64,000 bases of DNA from Teretinema zuelzerae (GCF_021021555.1 NZ_JAINWA010000003.1:1054001-1118000); one strand, 5' to 3'; shown: positions 8,667 to 19,741, counted from the first letter of the stretch. Numbers and translations: made by a program. Notes: generated by a model from the sequence alone, not told the origin.

Positions 8667-10573
8667 TTACTCCAGTAAAAGAGAGGCCCGGCGGGTCCAG
8701 AGGGAGTCGGGCCATTTTTTCTCCATCGTCGCGAGGGTTTTATCCGCGTCGCCGGTTTGTCCGGATTGGAGGAAGCTGTCGACGGCGCCGTAGAGGGCTT
8801 CGGCGGAGCGTTCGGCGTCGAGGGAGGAGAAGATAGCGCCGGCGGAGAGGAAGGCGGAGGAGGCTTCGCGGAAGGAGCCGTTTTCTCGCAGCGCGCTTGC
8901 CAAAAGGGTCCAGGCGGTACCGAAAATACTGCGGTCGTTCCGTGAGAGAGAGTCGAAGGAGGACGGGCTTCTGGAGGTGATTTCGCGCAGCAGGTCCAGG
9001 GCTTCGCTGCGTTTATTCCAGTCCGCGAGCCAGACGCGGGCGAGGCGCAGACCGGCGGAGCGGCCTTCCGCTGTGGAGGCGCGGCCGGAGCGGAGGTAGG
9101 CGCTGTGGAGGGAGGCGACGTCCGGGGAGAGCCCCTTCGAGAGGGAGGAGAGTTCCTCGATTTCGCGTTCCATGTCGTCGAGGCGGGCTTCTTCGCTCCA
9201 GGCGGACTGGTAGGCGCGGGCGTGGGCGAGAGCGGCGGCGTATTCGCCTTTTTCCTTGGAGAGGCGGATGAGGATGCGGTAGGACTGGGGCGCGGCGGAG
9301 CCTTTGGGAAATTTTCGGACGCATTCTTCGAGCCAGAGAATGCCCAGGTCGGGGTTGCCGGAAGAGCCCAGGGACTCGCCGCCGAGGCGGAGGACGGGTT
9401 CGAGGTAGCGGCCGGAAGGCCAGGTTTTGCGGTATTTTTCGAAAAGGGCGACGGCTTTGCGGAAGTCGCCGGCGACGAACCAGTTTTCTCCGGCGCGGAA
9501 GAAGGCTTCCTCCGCGAGCGGATCTTTGGGGAAATCGGCGTGGACGCGGAGCCAGCGTTCCTCCGCCAGGGCGGGTTTGTTCTGGCGGGCGGCTATTTCG
9601 CCGTACATGAACCAGGCGCGGGGCGCGAGGGCTGTTCTGCCGCGGGTCGCGGAGCCGTCGGCTACGCCGGAAAGCACTTCGCCGGCGGGGGCGTATTTCT
9701 TTTTATCGATGAGGATCGAGGCCTTGAGCAGGGACGATTCGGCGATTTCCGGGCCCGAGGGGCGAGGCGCACCGCGCGTTCGGCGAGCGGAAGGGGGTCG
9801 ATTCCGGCCTGAACGGCCGCGAGGGCGGCGGTGGTCGCGCCCTGCCAGGAAAGCGGGTGGGAGTTCCAGCCGTCCAGGTAGCCGGTGAAGGTGCGCACGG
9901 AGTCGGCCCAGAGGCCGAGCCGGTATTGGCTGTAAGCCAGATAATAGCGGCTCCAGGGCGCAAGGTCGGGGAAGCCGGCTTCCTGATCGGGGGTAAAACG
10001 GGACAGGGAGTCGACGGCCTGTTTCCAGTCGCCCTCGCGGACGGCGGAAAGCCCTGACAGGTAGCGGGAGAGGGCCCAGGCTGCAGGATCGGTTTGGCGG
10101 AGAGAGGGAAAGGCAGCGTCGAAGCTTGAAAGCCGGGCCGCGGTTCCTTCGTCAGCGACGCGGAACCAGGAGAGGTAGACCTGGGGATCGGCGGTTTTAC
10201 CGGAATCGAGGCGGGATTTCAGGATCGAGCGGGCTTCGCCGGTTTTACCGAGCTTATAGAGGGCTTCTCCGTGCCAGCGGGCCGCCTGATCGGCTATTTC
10301 CTCCGGAGCGGCAGTTTGGCGGCTGCTCCAGGAGAGAGACTTGCTCCAGTTTCCCTGTTCGCCTTCAAGGCGGGCAAGCTCGAGGAGGTACCAGGGCTGG
10401 AGTTCTCCTGCACGGGGCAGCGCCTTTTCCAAATGAGCGACGGCCTCGCGGGCGGGAAGCGCCCTGGCGGCCAGAAGATCATCGCGCGGGTCGGCGGCGA
10501 GGCTGCCCGGGAAAGCAAGCAGAAAAGCGAGAATAGTTACGCTATGAACAACGCACGATGCGGTTTTCGGCAC
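8667..10573 (-). pseudogene. Exported TPR-like protein, interrupted by one frameshift
   Basis: The reading frame begins at a GTG (10573, preceded by GGAAGGA) with a signal peptide (VTILAFLLAFPGSLAADP) and runs as helical TPR-like repeats to about 9760. It then goes out of frame, ending in an Arg/Pro-rich tail unlike the rest. From there the same protein continues in another frame (EIAESSLLKASILIDKKKYAPAG...) to 8667. One extra base in the GGGG run at 9759-9762 restores a single product of about 635 residues. Periplasmic or outer-membrane scaffold role inferred. It overlaps none of its neighbours and ends three bases before the barrel gene. Confidence 0.75.
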
Positions 10574-10629
10574 AAAATCCTTCCTTGCGATTAAAAGTAA
10601 CGAAGACGGGCGATGGTAACACCGTTTTT

Positions 10630-11973
10630 CTACGGCCAGAAATAGCCGGTTTGCGGCACGCGCACGCGAACCAGGTGCACCCAGGCGTCGGAATTGGCAG
10701 AAACGAACTTCTCCGGAGGCGTTTCGAGGGCGCTTTCGAACACGGCGACATGAAAGGCGCCCGCGTCGTCGAACCAGGGGAAAAAGAGGGCGATGTGATG
10801 ATATTGGCGGAGAAGCGGCTCCCCGCGTTCGCGGCTTATCGCGCCGAGATAGAAGTGGCCGCCTTCGCTCGCGGCGAGGTAGTAAAGATAGGGCATGAGC
10901 TCGGAAACCTTGTAGCCGACCGCCTCCTGGTAGCCTGAGGAGGCGGAAAACGGTTCGACGGTCACGTCTACGCCCGAATTCGAAGGAAGCTTGGTCCGCC
11001 TGAGGCGGGCAGAAACCGCGGCGGAGGCGAGGTGGCGGGTCCAGTTCAGGCCGAAATACAGGTCGCGCGAATCGCGGAAGGGCTCGGTGAAGTGCGTTTT
11101 CGGGGAAGAGGTTTCACCCTTCAGCGCGTCGATGCGGGTGTTCGAGCCGGTGATCGGTTTTATCGCGCCGTCTACGACCCATTTGGCGAAACCGGAGCAG
11201 TTCACGCCGCCTTCAAGGGCGCCGGGAAGGCTGCCTTCGGGGAGTGCTTTCAGTATATCGGCGGGAGTCTGCGGCTCTCCCGAAGCGATGAATACGGGGT
11301 TTCCGTCGTGGTCGAAGGCGCCGTCGTCGAGGTAGACAAGAGAGGGAAGGCGTTCGCGGAGGGTTTCGACGGCAGAGGCCATGTCGCGATAATCGGCGCC
11401 GACGGGGCGCAGCAGATGCCAGGGAACTGCGGAGGCGGTAAGGGAGACGATGTGTTCGAAGGGACGGGTGAAAACCGACGAAAAGGGAATGCCGACGGGT
11501 ATGTCGCGGACCAGGGGAAGGCCGTGGATTTCCAGAGTCAGGCGCGAAATGGAATCGTTTTCGGTTCTTCCTGCGGCCCCGGGCGCAATGATGACTTTCA
11601 CTTCCGGGTCCGGAACCGGATACACGACGATGCCCAGGGGTTCTCCCGAGCGGAGATCGCGTTCGAGAATCCAGGTTCCCTGCCGGCCGGAGGCGTAGAG
11701 GGGAGAAAACGAGACTTCAAGGGTTGAACGGTCGGCCGATTGCGAGACGGAAAAGGAAAAGGGATGGACGCCCGATTCCATGCACAGCTCGTCCTTGAGG
11801 CCGAGAACGGAGGACGGGTCCGCCGACAAGCAGGATTCCGCCATTTTCGTGCGGATTCCCGCCGATTCGACGAATCCGGACGGGACGGCGGCGGACGGAG
11901 GAGAAGCGTAGACTGAAATCGCCGCGCCGAGGCACAGGAGGGCGGCGATGGATCGCGTATGTAGTCGTTTCAT
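10630..11973 (-). CDS. Exported protein with cysteine-peptidase-like NCSGF and HHIAL motifs
   Basis: 447 residues with a signal peptide (SIAALLCLGAAISVYAS). The N-terminal half is strand-rich with no family recognised. In the C-terminal half GGVNCSGFAKWV and, about 160 residues later, YHHIALFFPW recall the catalytic Cys and His of NlpC/P60-like or papain-like folds. A possible role is periplasmic peptidoglycan or peptide hydrolysis, but the match is motif-level only. AAAGGG lies close before the ATG. It is the upstream neighbour of the TPR/barrel/ExbBD-TonB set on the same strand, separated by 56 bases. Confidence 0.5.
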   Translation of the reverse strand: MKRLHTRSIAALLCLGAAISVYASPPSAAVPSGFVESAGIRTKMAESCLSADPSSVLGLKDELCMESGVHPFSFSVSQSADRSTLEVSFSPLYASGRQGTWILERDLRSGEPLGIVVYPVPDPEVKVIIAPGAAGRTENDSISRLTLEIHGLPLVRDIPVGIPFSSVFTRPFEHIVSLTASAVPWHLLRPVGADYRDMASAVETLRERLPSLVYLDDGAFDHDGNPVFIASGEPQTPADILKALPEGSLPGALEGGVNCSGFAKWVVDGAIKPITGSNTRIDALKGETSSPKTHFTEPFRDSRDLYFGLNWTRHLASAAVSARLRRTKLPSNSGVDVTVEPFSASSGYQEAVGYKVSELMPYLYYLAASEGGHFYLGAISRERGEPLLRQYHHIALFFPWFDDAGAFHVAVFESALETPPEKFVSANSDAWVHLVRVRVPQTGYFWP

Positions 11974-12005
11974 ATCCCTTTGGTTATCGGCACGCCGGCG
12001 ATAAA

Positions 12006-12052
12006 GCTGAACCGGAGCCCGGGCGCGGGCCCGGACTCCGAAACGGTTCAGC
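12006..12052 (-). terminator. Long GC-rich hairpin after the activase gene
   Basis: GCTGAACC (12006-12013) pairs with GGTTCAGC (12045-12052), with a second inner stem of GAG.CCGGGC type. It lies just beyond the activase stop and before the next leftward gene. No U tract follows, so termination would be weak or factor-assisted. Confidence 0.45.
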
Positions 12053-12085
12053 GGTTCAGCGGTTCGCGCAGGCCCGGACCGGCGG

Positions 12086-15000
12086 TCAATGGGCGCCGGC
12101 TGTCTTCGTTTCGTCCGGGTGGGCGCCCTTGGGAGCGTTCGCCAGCAGAAGCTTCAGACGGTTCAGCTGGTTGACCTCGCTCGCGCCCGGATCGTAATCG
12201 ATGGCGGCGATGTTCGATTGCGGGAAGCGGCGGCGCAGCTCCTTGATCATGCCCTTTCCCGTGACGTGGTTCGGGAGGCAGGCGAAGGGCTGAACGCAGG
12301 CGATGCTGGGAACGCCGGTGTGGATCAGCTCGATCATCTCCGCCGTGAGGAACCAGCCCTCGCCCGTCATGTTGCCGAGCTGAACGATGTCGTCGACCCC
12401 GTCCTGGAGTTTGTAGATGGACTCGGGCGGAGTGAAGCGCACGCTCGCGGAAAGCTCCTTCTTGATCTTCCATCGGTACAGTTCGAGGAACCATACCAGA
12501 AGGTGCGCGGTGCGCTCGGAGGATTTCGGGAAGGCGAGCTTTTTGTGCTTGTACACGCCGTTCACGAACGAATAAAAGAGGAAGTCCGCGAGATCGGGAA
12601 CCACGCACTCGGCGCCTTCGTTTTCGATGGTGCCGAAAATGTCGTTGTTGGCGGTGGGGTGGAACTTGACCAGAATTTCGCCGACGACGCCGACCCTCGG
12701 CTTGTGGACCTGTTCGAGGGGAAGGGAGTCGAAATCGCGGACGATGTCGCGGACGAGCCGGTGGTAGCCGGAGATCGACAGGGACTTCAGCTGGGCCGCC
12801 GCTCGGGTGTTCCATTTTTCGTACATCTCGTTCGCCGAGCCAGGTACGCTTTCATAGGGACGCGTGCGGTAGAGAACCCGCATGAGGAGGTCGCCGATCA
12901 TGACGGACATCATCGAGCGGTGGATGAGAGCCGGAGTCATCTTGAACCCCGGGTTCTTCTCGAACGATTGGGCGCTCAGTGAGATGACCGGGATGTGGCC
13001 CCAGCCGATGTCCGAGAGGGCGCGCCTGATGAAGCCGATGTAGTTCGTAGCGCGGCAGCCGCCTCCGGTCTGCGTGATCAGAAGGGCGACGCTGTCGAGG
13101 TCGTATTCGCCCGATTTCAGCGCGGAGATCATCTGGCCGGCGACGAGGATCGACGGATAGCAGGCGTCGTTGTTGACGTACTGGAGACCGTAATCGACCG
13201 CCTTCGTGTCCACGTCAGGCAGAATCACGAAATTGAAGCCCGAATATTCGAAGGCCTTCTGCAGAAGGCGGAAATGGATGGGAGACATCTGCGGAGCGAG
13301 AACGGTGTACCGCTTCTTCATCTCCTTCGTGAACACCACCCGGTGATGGGCGGAGGACTTGAATTTCAGCTTCGTCGCGTTGCGGTCGCGCTCGCGAATG
13401 GCGGCGATGAGGCTGCGCATGCGGATCCGCACGGCGCCAAGGTTGGAGCCTTCGTCGATTTTGACGAGGGTGTACATCCGGCCCTTGGCGTCGAGAATTT
13501 CCTGCACCTGGTCTGCGGTTACCGCGTCGAGGCCGCAACCGAAGCTCGTCAGCTGAACCAGTTCGAGATCGGGATTGGACGTGACGTACTGGGCCGCGCG
13601 GTAGAGGCGGTTGTGGTAGGTCCACTGGTCGACGATCCTCAAGGGGCGTTCGACGGCTCCGAGCTGGGCGACTGAATCTTCCGTCAAAACCGCGAGGCCG
13701 AGCCCCGTGAGGAGCTCCGGAATTCCGTGATGGATTTCCGGGTCCAGGTGGTACGGGCGGCCGGCGAGAACGATTCCCTTCAGGCCGCGTTCGTGGATTT
13801 CGGCAATCGTCTCCTCTCCCTTGCGGGCGACTTCGTCGCGGAAGGCGTCCTGCTCGGCCCAGCCGTCGCGGACGGCGGAAGTTATTTCCTCGAGGGAAAT
13901 GCCGAACTCGCCGCCGAGTTCTTCGAAGAGGCGCTCGACCAGACGCTTTTCGTCGTCTATGGGAAGGAAGGGGTTCATGAAGCGGATGGAGTCGTCCTGC
14001 CTGAGGGCGTCCATGTTGTTCCTGAGAACTTCCGGGTAGCTCGTTACGATCGGGCAGTTATAGTGGTTTCCGACGCCCGGATCCTCGACCTGCTCGTAGG
14101 GGGCGCAGGGATAGAAGATGAACTTCACGCCGGCTTTGAGCAGGGCCTCGACGTGGCCGTGAGTGATTTTTCCGGGGTAGCACACCGATTCCGAGGGAAT
14201 CGATTCCAGGCCCAGTTCGTAGATGTGTCGGCTCGACCGGGGAGAGAGCCGGACGCGGAAGCCGAGCTTGGTGAAAAAGGTGAACCAGAACGGGTAGTTT
14301 TCGTAGAGGTTGAGAACCCGGGGAATTCCGACGTCCCCGCGGGTTGCGGCTTCGTGGGAGAGCGGCTTGTAGCGGAACAGCCTGCGGTACTTCCAGTCGA
14401 AGAGGTTGGGAACCGGGGGCTTTTCGGGTTTTTCAAGGCCGTGGGGCTCGTCGTTGTTTTCCGCGATCATGTGGGCGGAGCTGTCCGCGTGGGTCGCCGA
14501 GCCGGCTTCCGGTTTTACGGACAGGTCGATTTCAAGGCCGCGTTCGCATCTGTTTCCGGTGATGAAGCGCCGGGGAGGCGCGACCATCTGTTCAACGGGA
14601 CCGGAGGTGACCACGCCGGAGGTGAAGGTATTGATCGTAAGCAGGCAGTTGTTCGAGCACTTGCCGCAGCGGCGCAGTTCGAGTTCGACCGCGAAGCTTT
14701 CGAGCTGTTCGGGAGTCGCGAGTCCTGTGCGGGCGTCCGCGGGCGAGCCGGCGTCCTTCCACTGGTCCAGGGCGATGAGGGCGGCTCCGTACGCGCCCAT
14801 GAGGCCGGCCACGTCCGGACGGAACACGTTGCGTCCGGAAATTTTCTCGAAGGCGCGGAGAACCGCGTCGTTATTGAAGGTTCCGCCCTGCACGACGACT
14901 TTTTCGCCGATGGCGGAGGCGTCGCGGAGCTTGATAACCTTGAAGAGGGCGTTTTTGATGACGGAATACGACAGGCCCGCGGAGATGTCGCCTACGGACG

Positions 15001-16609
15001 CTCCCTCCTTCTGGGCCTGTTTGACGCGGCTGTTCATGAATACGGTGCAGCGGCTTCCCAGATCCACCGGCTTGTCGGCGAGGAGGGCCTTGTTGGAGAA
15101 GGCGTGGATGTCCATTCCGAGGGAGCGGGCGAAGTTGTCGAGGAAGCTTCCGCATCCCGAGGAGCAGGCTTCGTTCAACTGGATCGAGGTGATGGCCCCG
15201 TCCTTCATGCGCAGGCACTTCATGTCCTGGCCGCCGATGTCCAGAAGGAACTCGACTCCGGGGACGAAGAAGTCCGCGGCGCGGTAGTGGGCTATCGTCT
15301 CAACTTCGCCGGCGTCGACGCCGAGAGCGGCCTGGAAGAGGGCTTCGCCGTAGCCTGTGGAACAGGAGCGGACGATGCGGACGCCAGAGGGAAGGCGGCG
15401 GTAGAGGTCCTTGAGGACGCGCACCGCGAGGTCTACGGGATTTCCGCCGTTCACGTCGTAGAAGCGCCAGAGAATGCGGCCGAGCTCGTCGACGAGGACG
15501 GCCTTGGTGGTGGTGGAACCGGCGTCGAGACCGAGGAACACGGGGCCCTTGACCGTATCGAGATCTGCCGAGGCGGCCATTTCAGACGCGTGGCGGACGC
15601 GGAACTCCTCTAATTCCCGCTCGTTCGCGAACAGGGGCTCGAGGCGCTGAACCTCGTGCATTTCCGCGTTCACCAGGGTCTTGAGGGCGGTCCGCAGCTC
15701 GCCGATTTCGAAGAAGCGCGCTCGCGGCGCCTTTCCCGGAACGGAGGGAGAAGCTACCGGGGTGAAGGTCATCGCCGGTCCGAGAGATTCGGCTTCGGGA
15801 AGCTCGGCCGACCAGGCGGCGCCGGCTGCCACGAAGAGCTGGGAATCTTCGGGGATCAGGATTTCATCGTCCTTGAGCTTGAGGGTTTCGATAAACCGGC
15901 GGCGGAGCTGGTCCATGAAGTGCAGCGGTCCGCCGAGGAAGGCGACGCGGCCGCGGATGGGTTTTCCGCAGGCCAAGCCGGAAATAGTCTGGCTTACTAC
16001 CGCCTGGAAAATGCTCGCGGCGATGTCTTCCCGTCTCGCTCCCTCGTTGATGAGGGGCTGGATGTCGGTTTTCGCGAACACGCCGCAGCGGGCGGCGATG
16101 GGATACAGGATGGTCGCGCCTCTTGCGAGGTCGTTGAGGCCGTCGGCGTCGGTTTCCAAAAGGGCCGCCATCTGATCGATGAAGGCTCCCGTTCCGCCGG
16201 CGCAGGTGCCGTTCATGCGCTGCTCCACCCCGCCGGTGAAGTACGTGATCTTCGCGTCTTCGCCGCCGAGTTCGATGGCTACGTCGGTTTTCGGAATGAT
16301 TTTCCGCACGGCCGTCGTGGCGGCGACCACTTCCTGGATAAAGGGCACCGAGAGCCAGTGCGATACGGCGAGCCCGCCGGAACCGGTGACTTTCACGCTC
16401 AGCTTGGGCGAGGCGTCTCCCCGGGAGCGGAATAAATCTTCTATTATAGTCAGAGCATTGTCCACGACCGAAATGATGGTGCTCCGGATATCGGCTCTAT
16501 GTCTTTCGTATTTGCTGTACAGAGTCGAGCCGTCCGCATCGAGAGCGACGACCTTTACCGTAGTTGAACCCACATCGATGCCGACGCGTATTACAGATTG
16601 TTCTTTCAT
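12086..16609 (-). CDS. Giant acyl-CoA dehydratase activase-related protein (two ATPase domains plus DUF2229/dehydratase-like part)
   Basis: About 1507 residues. Two BadF/BadG-type ATPase domains are visible: [12 protein letters not shown] with [12 protein letters not shown] and [10 protein letters not shown], then [14 protein letters not shown] with [12 protein letters not shown] and [11 protein letters not shown] (cysteines expected to hold the shared [4Fe-4S]). [11 protein letters not shown] segment follows, then a DUF2229-like region with many cysteines ([40 protein letters not shown]). These proteins use ATP to push low-potential electrons, as 2-hydroxyacyl-CoA dehydratase activators do; the target here is unknown. 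No separate dehydratase subunits lie nearby. The start is the ATG at 16609, not upstream TTG/ATG codons, because homology begins there. Confidence 0.88.
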   Translation of the reverse strand: MKEQSVIRVGIDVGSTTVKVVALDADGSTLYSKYERHRADIRSTIISVVDNALTIIEDLFRSRGDASPKLSVKVTGSGGLAVSHWLSVPFIQEVVAATTAVRKIIPKTDVAIELGGEDAKITYFTGGVEQRMNGTCAGGTGAFIDQMAALLETDADGLNDLARGATILYPIAARCGVFAKTDIQPLINEGARREDIAASIFQAVVSQTISGLACGKPIRGRVAFLGGPLHFMDQLRRRFIETLKLKDDEILIPEDSQLFVAAGAAWSAELPEAESLGPAMTFTPVASPSVPGKAPRARFFEIGELRTALKTLVNAEMHEVQRLEPLFANERELEEFRVRHASEMAASADLDTVKGPVFLGLDAGSTTTKAVLVDELGRILWRFYDVNGGNPVDLAVRVLKDLYRRLPSGVRIVRSCSTGYGEALFQAALGVDAGEVETIAHYRAADFFVPGVEFLLDIGGQDMKCLRMKDGAITSIQLNEACSSGCGSFLDNFARSLGMDIHAFSNKALLADKPVDLGSRCTVFMNSRVKQAQKEGASVGDISAGLSYSVIKNALFKVIKLRDASAIGEKVVVQGGTFNNDAVLRAFEKISGRNVFRPDVAGLMGAYGAALIALDQWKDAGSPADARTGLATPEQLESFAVELELRRCGKCSNNCLLTINTFTSGVVTSGPVEQMVAPPRRFITGNRCERGLEIDLSVKPEAGSATHADSSAHMIAENNDEPHGLEKPEKPPVPNLFDWKYRRLFRYKPLSHEAATRGDVGIPRVLNLYENYPFWFTFFTKLGFRVRLSPRSSRHIYELGLESIPSESVCYPGKITHGHVEALLKAGVKFIFYPCAPYEQVEDPGVGNHYNCPIVTSYPEVLRNNMDALRQDDSIRFMNPFLPIDDEKRLVERLFEELGGEFGISLEEITSAVRDGWAEQDAFRDEVARKGEETIAEIHERGLKGIVLAGRPYHLDPEIHHGIPELLTGLGLAVLTEDSVAQLGAVERPLRIVDQWTYHNRLYRAAQYVTSNPDLELVQLTSFGCGLDAVTADQVQEILDAKGRMYTLVKIDEGSNLGAVRIRMRSLIAAIRERDRNATKLKFKSSAHHRVVFTKEMKKRYTVLAPQMSPIHFRLLQKAFEYSGFNFVILPDVDTKAVDYGLQYVNNDACYPSILVAGQMISALKSGEYDLDSVALLITQTGGGCRATNYIGFIRRALSDIGWGHIPVISLSAQSFEKNPGFKMTPALIHRSMMSVMIGDLLMRVLYRTRPYESVPGSANEMYEKWNTRAAAQLKSLSISGYHRLVRDIVRDFDSLPLEQVHKPRVGVVGEILVKFHPTANNDIFGTIENEGAECVVPDLADFLFYSFVNGVYKHKKLAFPKSSERTAHLLVWFLELYRWKIKKELSASVRFTPPESIYKLQDGVDDIVQLGNMTGEGWFLTAEMIELIHTGVPSIACVQPFACLPNHVTGKGMIKELRRRFPQSNIAAIDYDPGASEVNQLNRLKLLLANAPKGAHPDETKTAGAH

Positions 16610-16616
16610 GTCACGC

Positions 16617-16645
16617 ATGATGCCACAGATGCAAAAGACCTTCAA
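16617..16645 (-). promoter_or_regulatory. Candidate promoter of the activase gene
   Basis: TTGAAG (16645-16640), 17 bases, CATCAT (16622-16617), then seven bases to the ATG. There is no Shine-Dalgarno site, so the message may be leaderless. Confidence 0.35.
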
Positions 16646-16698
16646 GCCGGATTTCCGCTCTGTTCCTGAAGGAAAGTCTGTGGTATTGTCAGTGTTCT

Positions 16699-18267
16699 AT
16701 GGCTAAATCACTGGTAAAAAGCGGGTCGAGCCTGCTTGTCCTCACCCTTGGATCCCGCGTTCTCGGACTGATACGGGAGATGACGAAGGCCGCGTTTCTG
16801 GGAACCTCCGCCCTCTCGGACGCGTTTTCCGTGGCCTTCGTGATTCCGAACCTCCTGCGCAAGCTCTTCGCGGAAAACAGCGTGTCGGTCGCCTTCATCC
16901 CGACCTTCCGCAGCTATCTCGACGAAAAAAGCGCGGACGAAACCCGGCAGTTCGTTTCGGCGACCTTCACCTTCCTCGCCTGCGTTACGTCTCTTACGAC
17001 TGCGCTCGGAATGCTCGCCGCTCCCCTAATCGTGCCCTTTTTCGGCACCCCGACGGGCGAAACGGTCCTTTTGACGCGCATCATGTTCCCCTACCTCGCA
17101 ATCATTTCGATCGCGGCCCTCCTTCAGGGAATCCTCAACGGACTGAAAATTTTCTCTCCCTCGGGATTCACCCCGATACTCTTCAACCTCTGCATCATCG
17201 GACTTACCTGGCTGCTCTCCCCGTTCACGGAAAACCCGGCGCGCGCGATGGCGATCGGCGTCATCGCCGGAGGAACGCTGCAGGCGGCCTTTCAGCTCCC
17301 CTTCGTTCTCAAGCAGGGCTACGCCCTTCGCTTCGTCTCGCTGAAAAAAGCCTTCACGAATCCGGGAACCAAACGGGTAATCAGACTGGTCGGCCCGACT
17401 ATCATCGGAATGGCCGCGTATCAGCTGAACGACCTCGTAAGCACCATTCTGGCGGGAAACGCCGGGCCCGGAGTCGTGTCGAGCCTCGGCTATTCGCTTC
17501 GCTTGCAGGAACTGATTCTGGGAGTGTTCGCGGTTTCCATCGGCACGGTGATTCTGCCGGATCTTTCGGCCCAGGCGAATAAAAAGGATTGGGCCGGCTT
17601 CGCAGGACTTTTATCGGTATCCATGAAGATCATCGCGCTCATCACCATACCGGTGACCTTTTTTTCGCTGATCTGCGGAGAAAACATCATCCGCCTGGTG
17701 TTCCAGACGAGAAGCTTCACCGAAGAATCCGTGCGCCTCACGCTTTCGGCCTTTACCTGGCACATCGCGGGGCTCTACTTCATTGCGCTCAACAGGATAG
17801 TCGCTCCTGCCTTCTATGCCCAGCAGGACACGAAGTCGCCCACCTACGCGGGACTGTTTTCATTTATCGTCAACATCGCCCTCGCCCTCGTCCTCGTCGG
17901 ACCGATGAGGGGAGGCGGCATCGCGCTGGCCCTCAGCCTCGCGAGCGCGGCGAATACGGCGTTTCTTTTTCTGTTCATGAGAAAAAACGGCTCGATTTCG
18001 GCGGGAAGCATTCTCAGGTCGACGGTCGGCTACACGCTGAAAATGGCGCTTTTTTCAGCCCTGGCCGCCTGGCCCGCGGCTCTGGCCCTCCCGCGTCTTC
18101 AAGACCGGTTCGCCGGCAGCGGAAGGCTGATCGCCCAGGGAGTTCCGCTCGCGGGAACTCTCTTCCTGTTCGCGGCGGCAGGAGTGCTGCTTCTCGCGAT
18201 CACCCGCGACCGGATTCTGCTCGGAATACTGTCGAAACTGAAGAACAGAGGAAGCGGAAAGAATTAG
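16699..18267 (+). CDS. murJ: Lipid II flippase MurJ
   Basis: 522 residues, polytopic, with the MATE-like MurJ/MviN N-terminus (GSRVLGLIREMTKAAFLGTS, FVIPNLLRKLFAENSVSVAFIP), the signature of the family. It flips lipid-linked peptidoglycan precursors across the inner membrane. About 13-14 membrane helices are apparent. No Shine-Dalgarno is seen; a TATTGT box (16684-16689) lies nine bases before the ATG. It diverges from the activase and its stop is five bases from the end of the converging MFS gene. Confidence 0.95.
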   Translation: MAKSLVKSGSSLLVLTLGSRVLGLIREMTKAAFLGTSALSDAFSVAFVIPNLLRKLFAENSVSVAFIPTFRSYLDEKSADETRQFVSATFTFLACVTSLTTALGMLAAPLIVPFFGTPTGETVLLTRIMFPYLAIISIAALLQGILNGLKIFSPSGFTPILFNLCIIGLTWLLSPFTENPARAMAIGVIAGGTLQAAFQLPFVLKQGYALRFVSLKKAFTNPGTKRVIRLVGPTIIGMAAYQLNDLVSTILAGNAGPGVVSSLGYSLRLQELILGVFAVSIGTVILPDLSAQANKKDWAGFAGLLSVSMKIIALITIPVTFFSLICGENIIRLVFQTRSFTEESVRLTLSAFTWHIAGLYFIALNRIVAPAFYAQQDTKSPTYAGLFSFIVNIALALVLVGPMRGGGIALALSLASAANTAFLFLFMRKNGSISAGSILRSTVGYTLKMALFSALAAWPAALALPRLQDRFAGSGRLIAQGVPLAGTLFLFAAAGVLLLAITRDRILLGILSKLKNRGSGKN

Positions 18268-18272
18268 CGTCG

Positions 18273-19649
18273 TCAGGGATTTTTTTCCAATAGCACCGAG
18301 ACTTCCTTTTCGTGATAGCCGAACAGGAAGAGGAAACCGGTGAGGGAGAATACGGCGGCCAGAACGAGGGTGACGCGCATTCCGGTGATTCCCGCCCGGC
18401 GCGCGAATTCGGAGGCGCTTCCGATCCTGAGTAGCAGGGGTACCAGAACCACGGCGGCAAGCTGGGCGGACCGGGTGGCGAAGCCGTGGATGCCGAAATA
18501 CATTCCGCTGCGGAATACGCCGGTTTTCCGCTCCGAGGCGACTGCCAGATCTGAAATCAGGGCATTGGGCACGACGGAAAAGACCGACAGGGGGATCGCC
18601 AGAAGAAAGGCGAAAAGATAGCCCTGGCTCATCGCGGAGATCGGATATTTTCCGGCGAAGGCTCCGCCCGCTATGAACAGCATGAACATGAAAAAGGCGA
18701 TGAACAGAATCTTCCTCTTTCCCAGCCGCTGCGACACGACGTATACCGGTATGTAGAGCGCGAGATTCGCGAAGAAGATGACCAACAGGAGGAAGGCTCC
18801 GCTTTCCTGGGGCAGGGAGAGCAGTCCCGTGACATAGTACGAAAATCCGTACACGATGAAGGCCGATGAAACGCGGTAGAGAATGTCGGCTATCAGATAA
18901 TGCTTGAAATGAGAATCATGGAATACGGCGGAGACGGCGTCCTGAAAGCTGTCACGCACGGGAGAGGCCACCGTTTCCGCGCTTTCGTTCAGGAAGAGCA
19001 CGGGAAGAAGCATGCAGACCGCCGAAAGCAGGGCAAATACGGCGAGAACCGCCCGATAGCCCGCTTCCATCGACATTCCGAAGCGCGAAGAAAAAAGGGC
19101 GCCGAAAGTAAAGGCTCGGTTTCCGAGGAGGCTCGCGAAGGCGGTGGCGCAGGCCATGAGGGTGGACAGCTGCATGCGCACGCGGGGGCTTCTGCCGATC
19201 TCCGCGAGCAGGGCGAGGTACGGAACGGTATATAACGAAAGGAATACAAAAAAAAGAAGCGAGAGGACAAGAACGAATACTGAATTGAGGCGGTACAGTT
19301 CTTGAGTCGGGGGAGTGAAAACGAGAACGGAGAAGAGTGCCACGGGCAGGACGGAAAAGGCCATGAAACCGGTTCTTCTGAAGCCGCGGACCGGACTGAA
19401 GCGGTCCGAAAGCCAGCCCGCGCAGAGACAGGCGCAAGCATCTACGATGCGGCTCAACGCGATGATCAAACCGGCTACCGTGAACAGGCCGAAGAGGTAT
19501 CCCTGATACAGGTGGACGGGAAACACGGAGTCGCTTCCGGGACGGCTGACGTAAAAATCCGAAAACTGTCTGAGAACGCCGTATGAACTCAAGACCAGTC
19601 CGAACTGGCCGAGGGGAAAAAGGAGTTTCTTGCCGCGGGAGAGGGCCAT
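18273..19649 (-). CDS. MFS transporter, GPH/MelB-like
   Basis: 458 residues, about 12 membrane helices. The N-terminal half has the SRIVDACACLCAGWLSDR segment, resembling the conserved acidic loop region of glycoside-pentoside-hexuronide cation symporters, and a RSPRVRMQLS stretch; the central loop is short. Substrate not readable. AAGGAA lies eight bases before the ATG. It converges on murJ and diverges from the M24 peptidase gene. Confidence 0.8.
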   Translation of the reverse strand: MALSRGKKLLFPLGQFGLVLSSYGVLRQFSDFYVSRPGSDSVFPVHLYQGYLFGLFTVAGLIIALSRIVDACACLCAGWLSDRFSPVRGFRRTGFMAFSVLPVALFSVLVFTPPTQELYRLNSVFVLVLSLLFFVFLSLYTVPYLALLAEIGRSPRVRMQLSTLMACATAFASLLGNRAFTFGALFSSRFGMSMEAGYRAVLAVFALLSAVCMLLPVLFLNESAETVASPVRDSFQDAVSAVFHDSHFKHYLIADILYRVSSAFIVYGFSYYVTGLLSLPQESGAFLLLVIFFANLALYIPVYVVSQRLGKRKILFIAFFMFMLFIAGGAFAGKYPISAMSQGYLFAFLLAIPLSVFSVVPNALISDLAVASERKTGVFRSGMYFGIHGFATRSAQLAAVVLVPLLLRIGSASEFARRAGITGMRVTLVLAAVFSLTGFLFLFGYHEKEVSVLLEKNP

Positions 19650-19701
19650 GCCAATGTTCCTTTACAATCTGCGTTTTTCCGGCTCATGATAGCCGATTTA
19701 C

Positions 19702-19731
19702 TTTACCCTGTCAAAGAAATTGAAGTATATT
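19702..19731 (+). promoter_or_regulatory. Candidate promoter of the M24 peptidase gene
   Basis: TTTACC (19702-19707), 18 bases, TATATT (19726-19731), ten bases before the ATG. It leaves a leader of only a few bases. Confidence 0.45.
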
Positions 19732-19741
19732 GACAGAACCT

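Noticed and set aside
13727-15613. A 628-codon open frame on the plus strand
   Set aside because: Antisense to the activase gene, whose motifs are unmistakable; long opposite-strand frames are expected at this GC.
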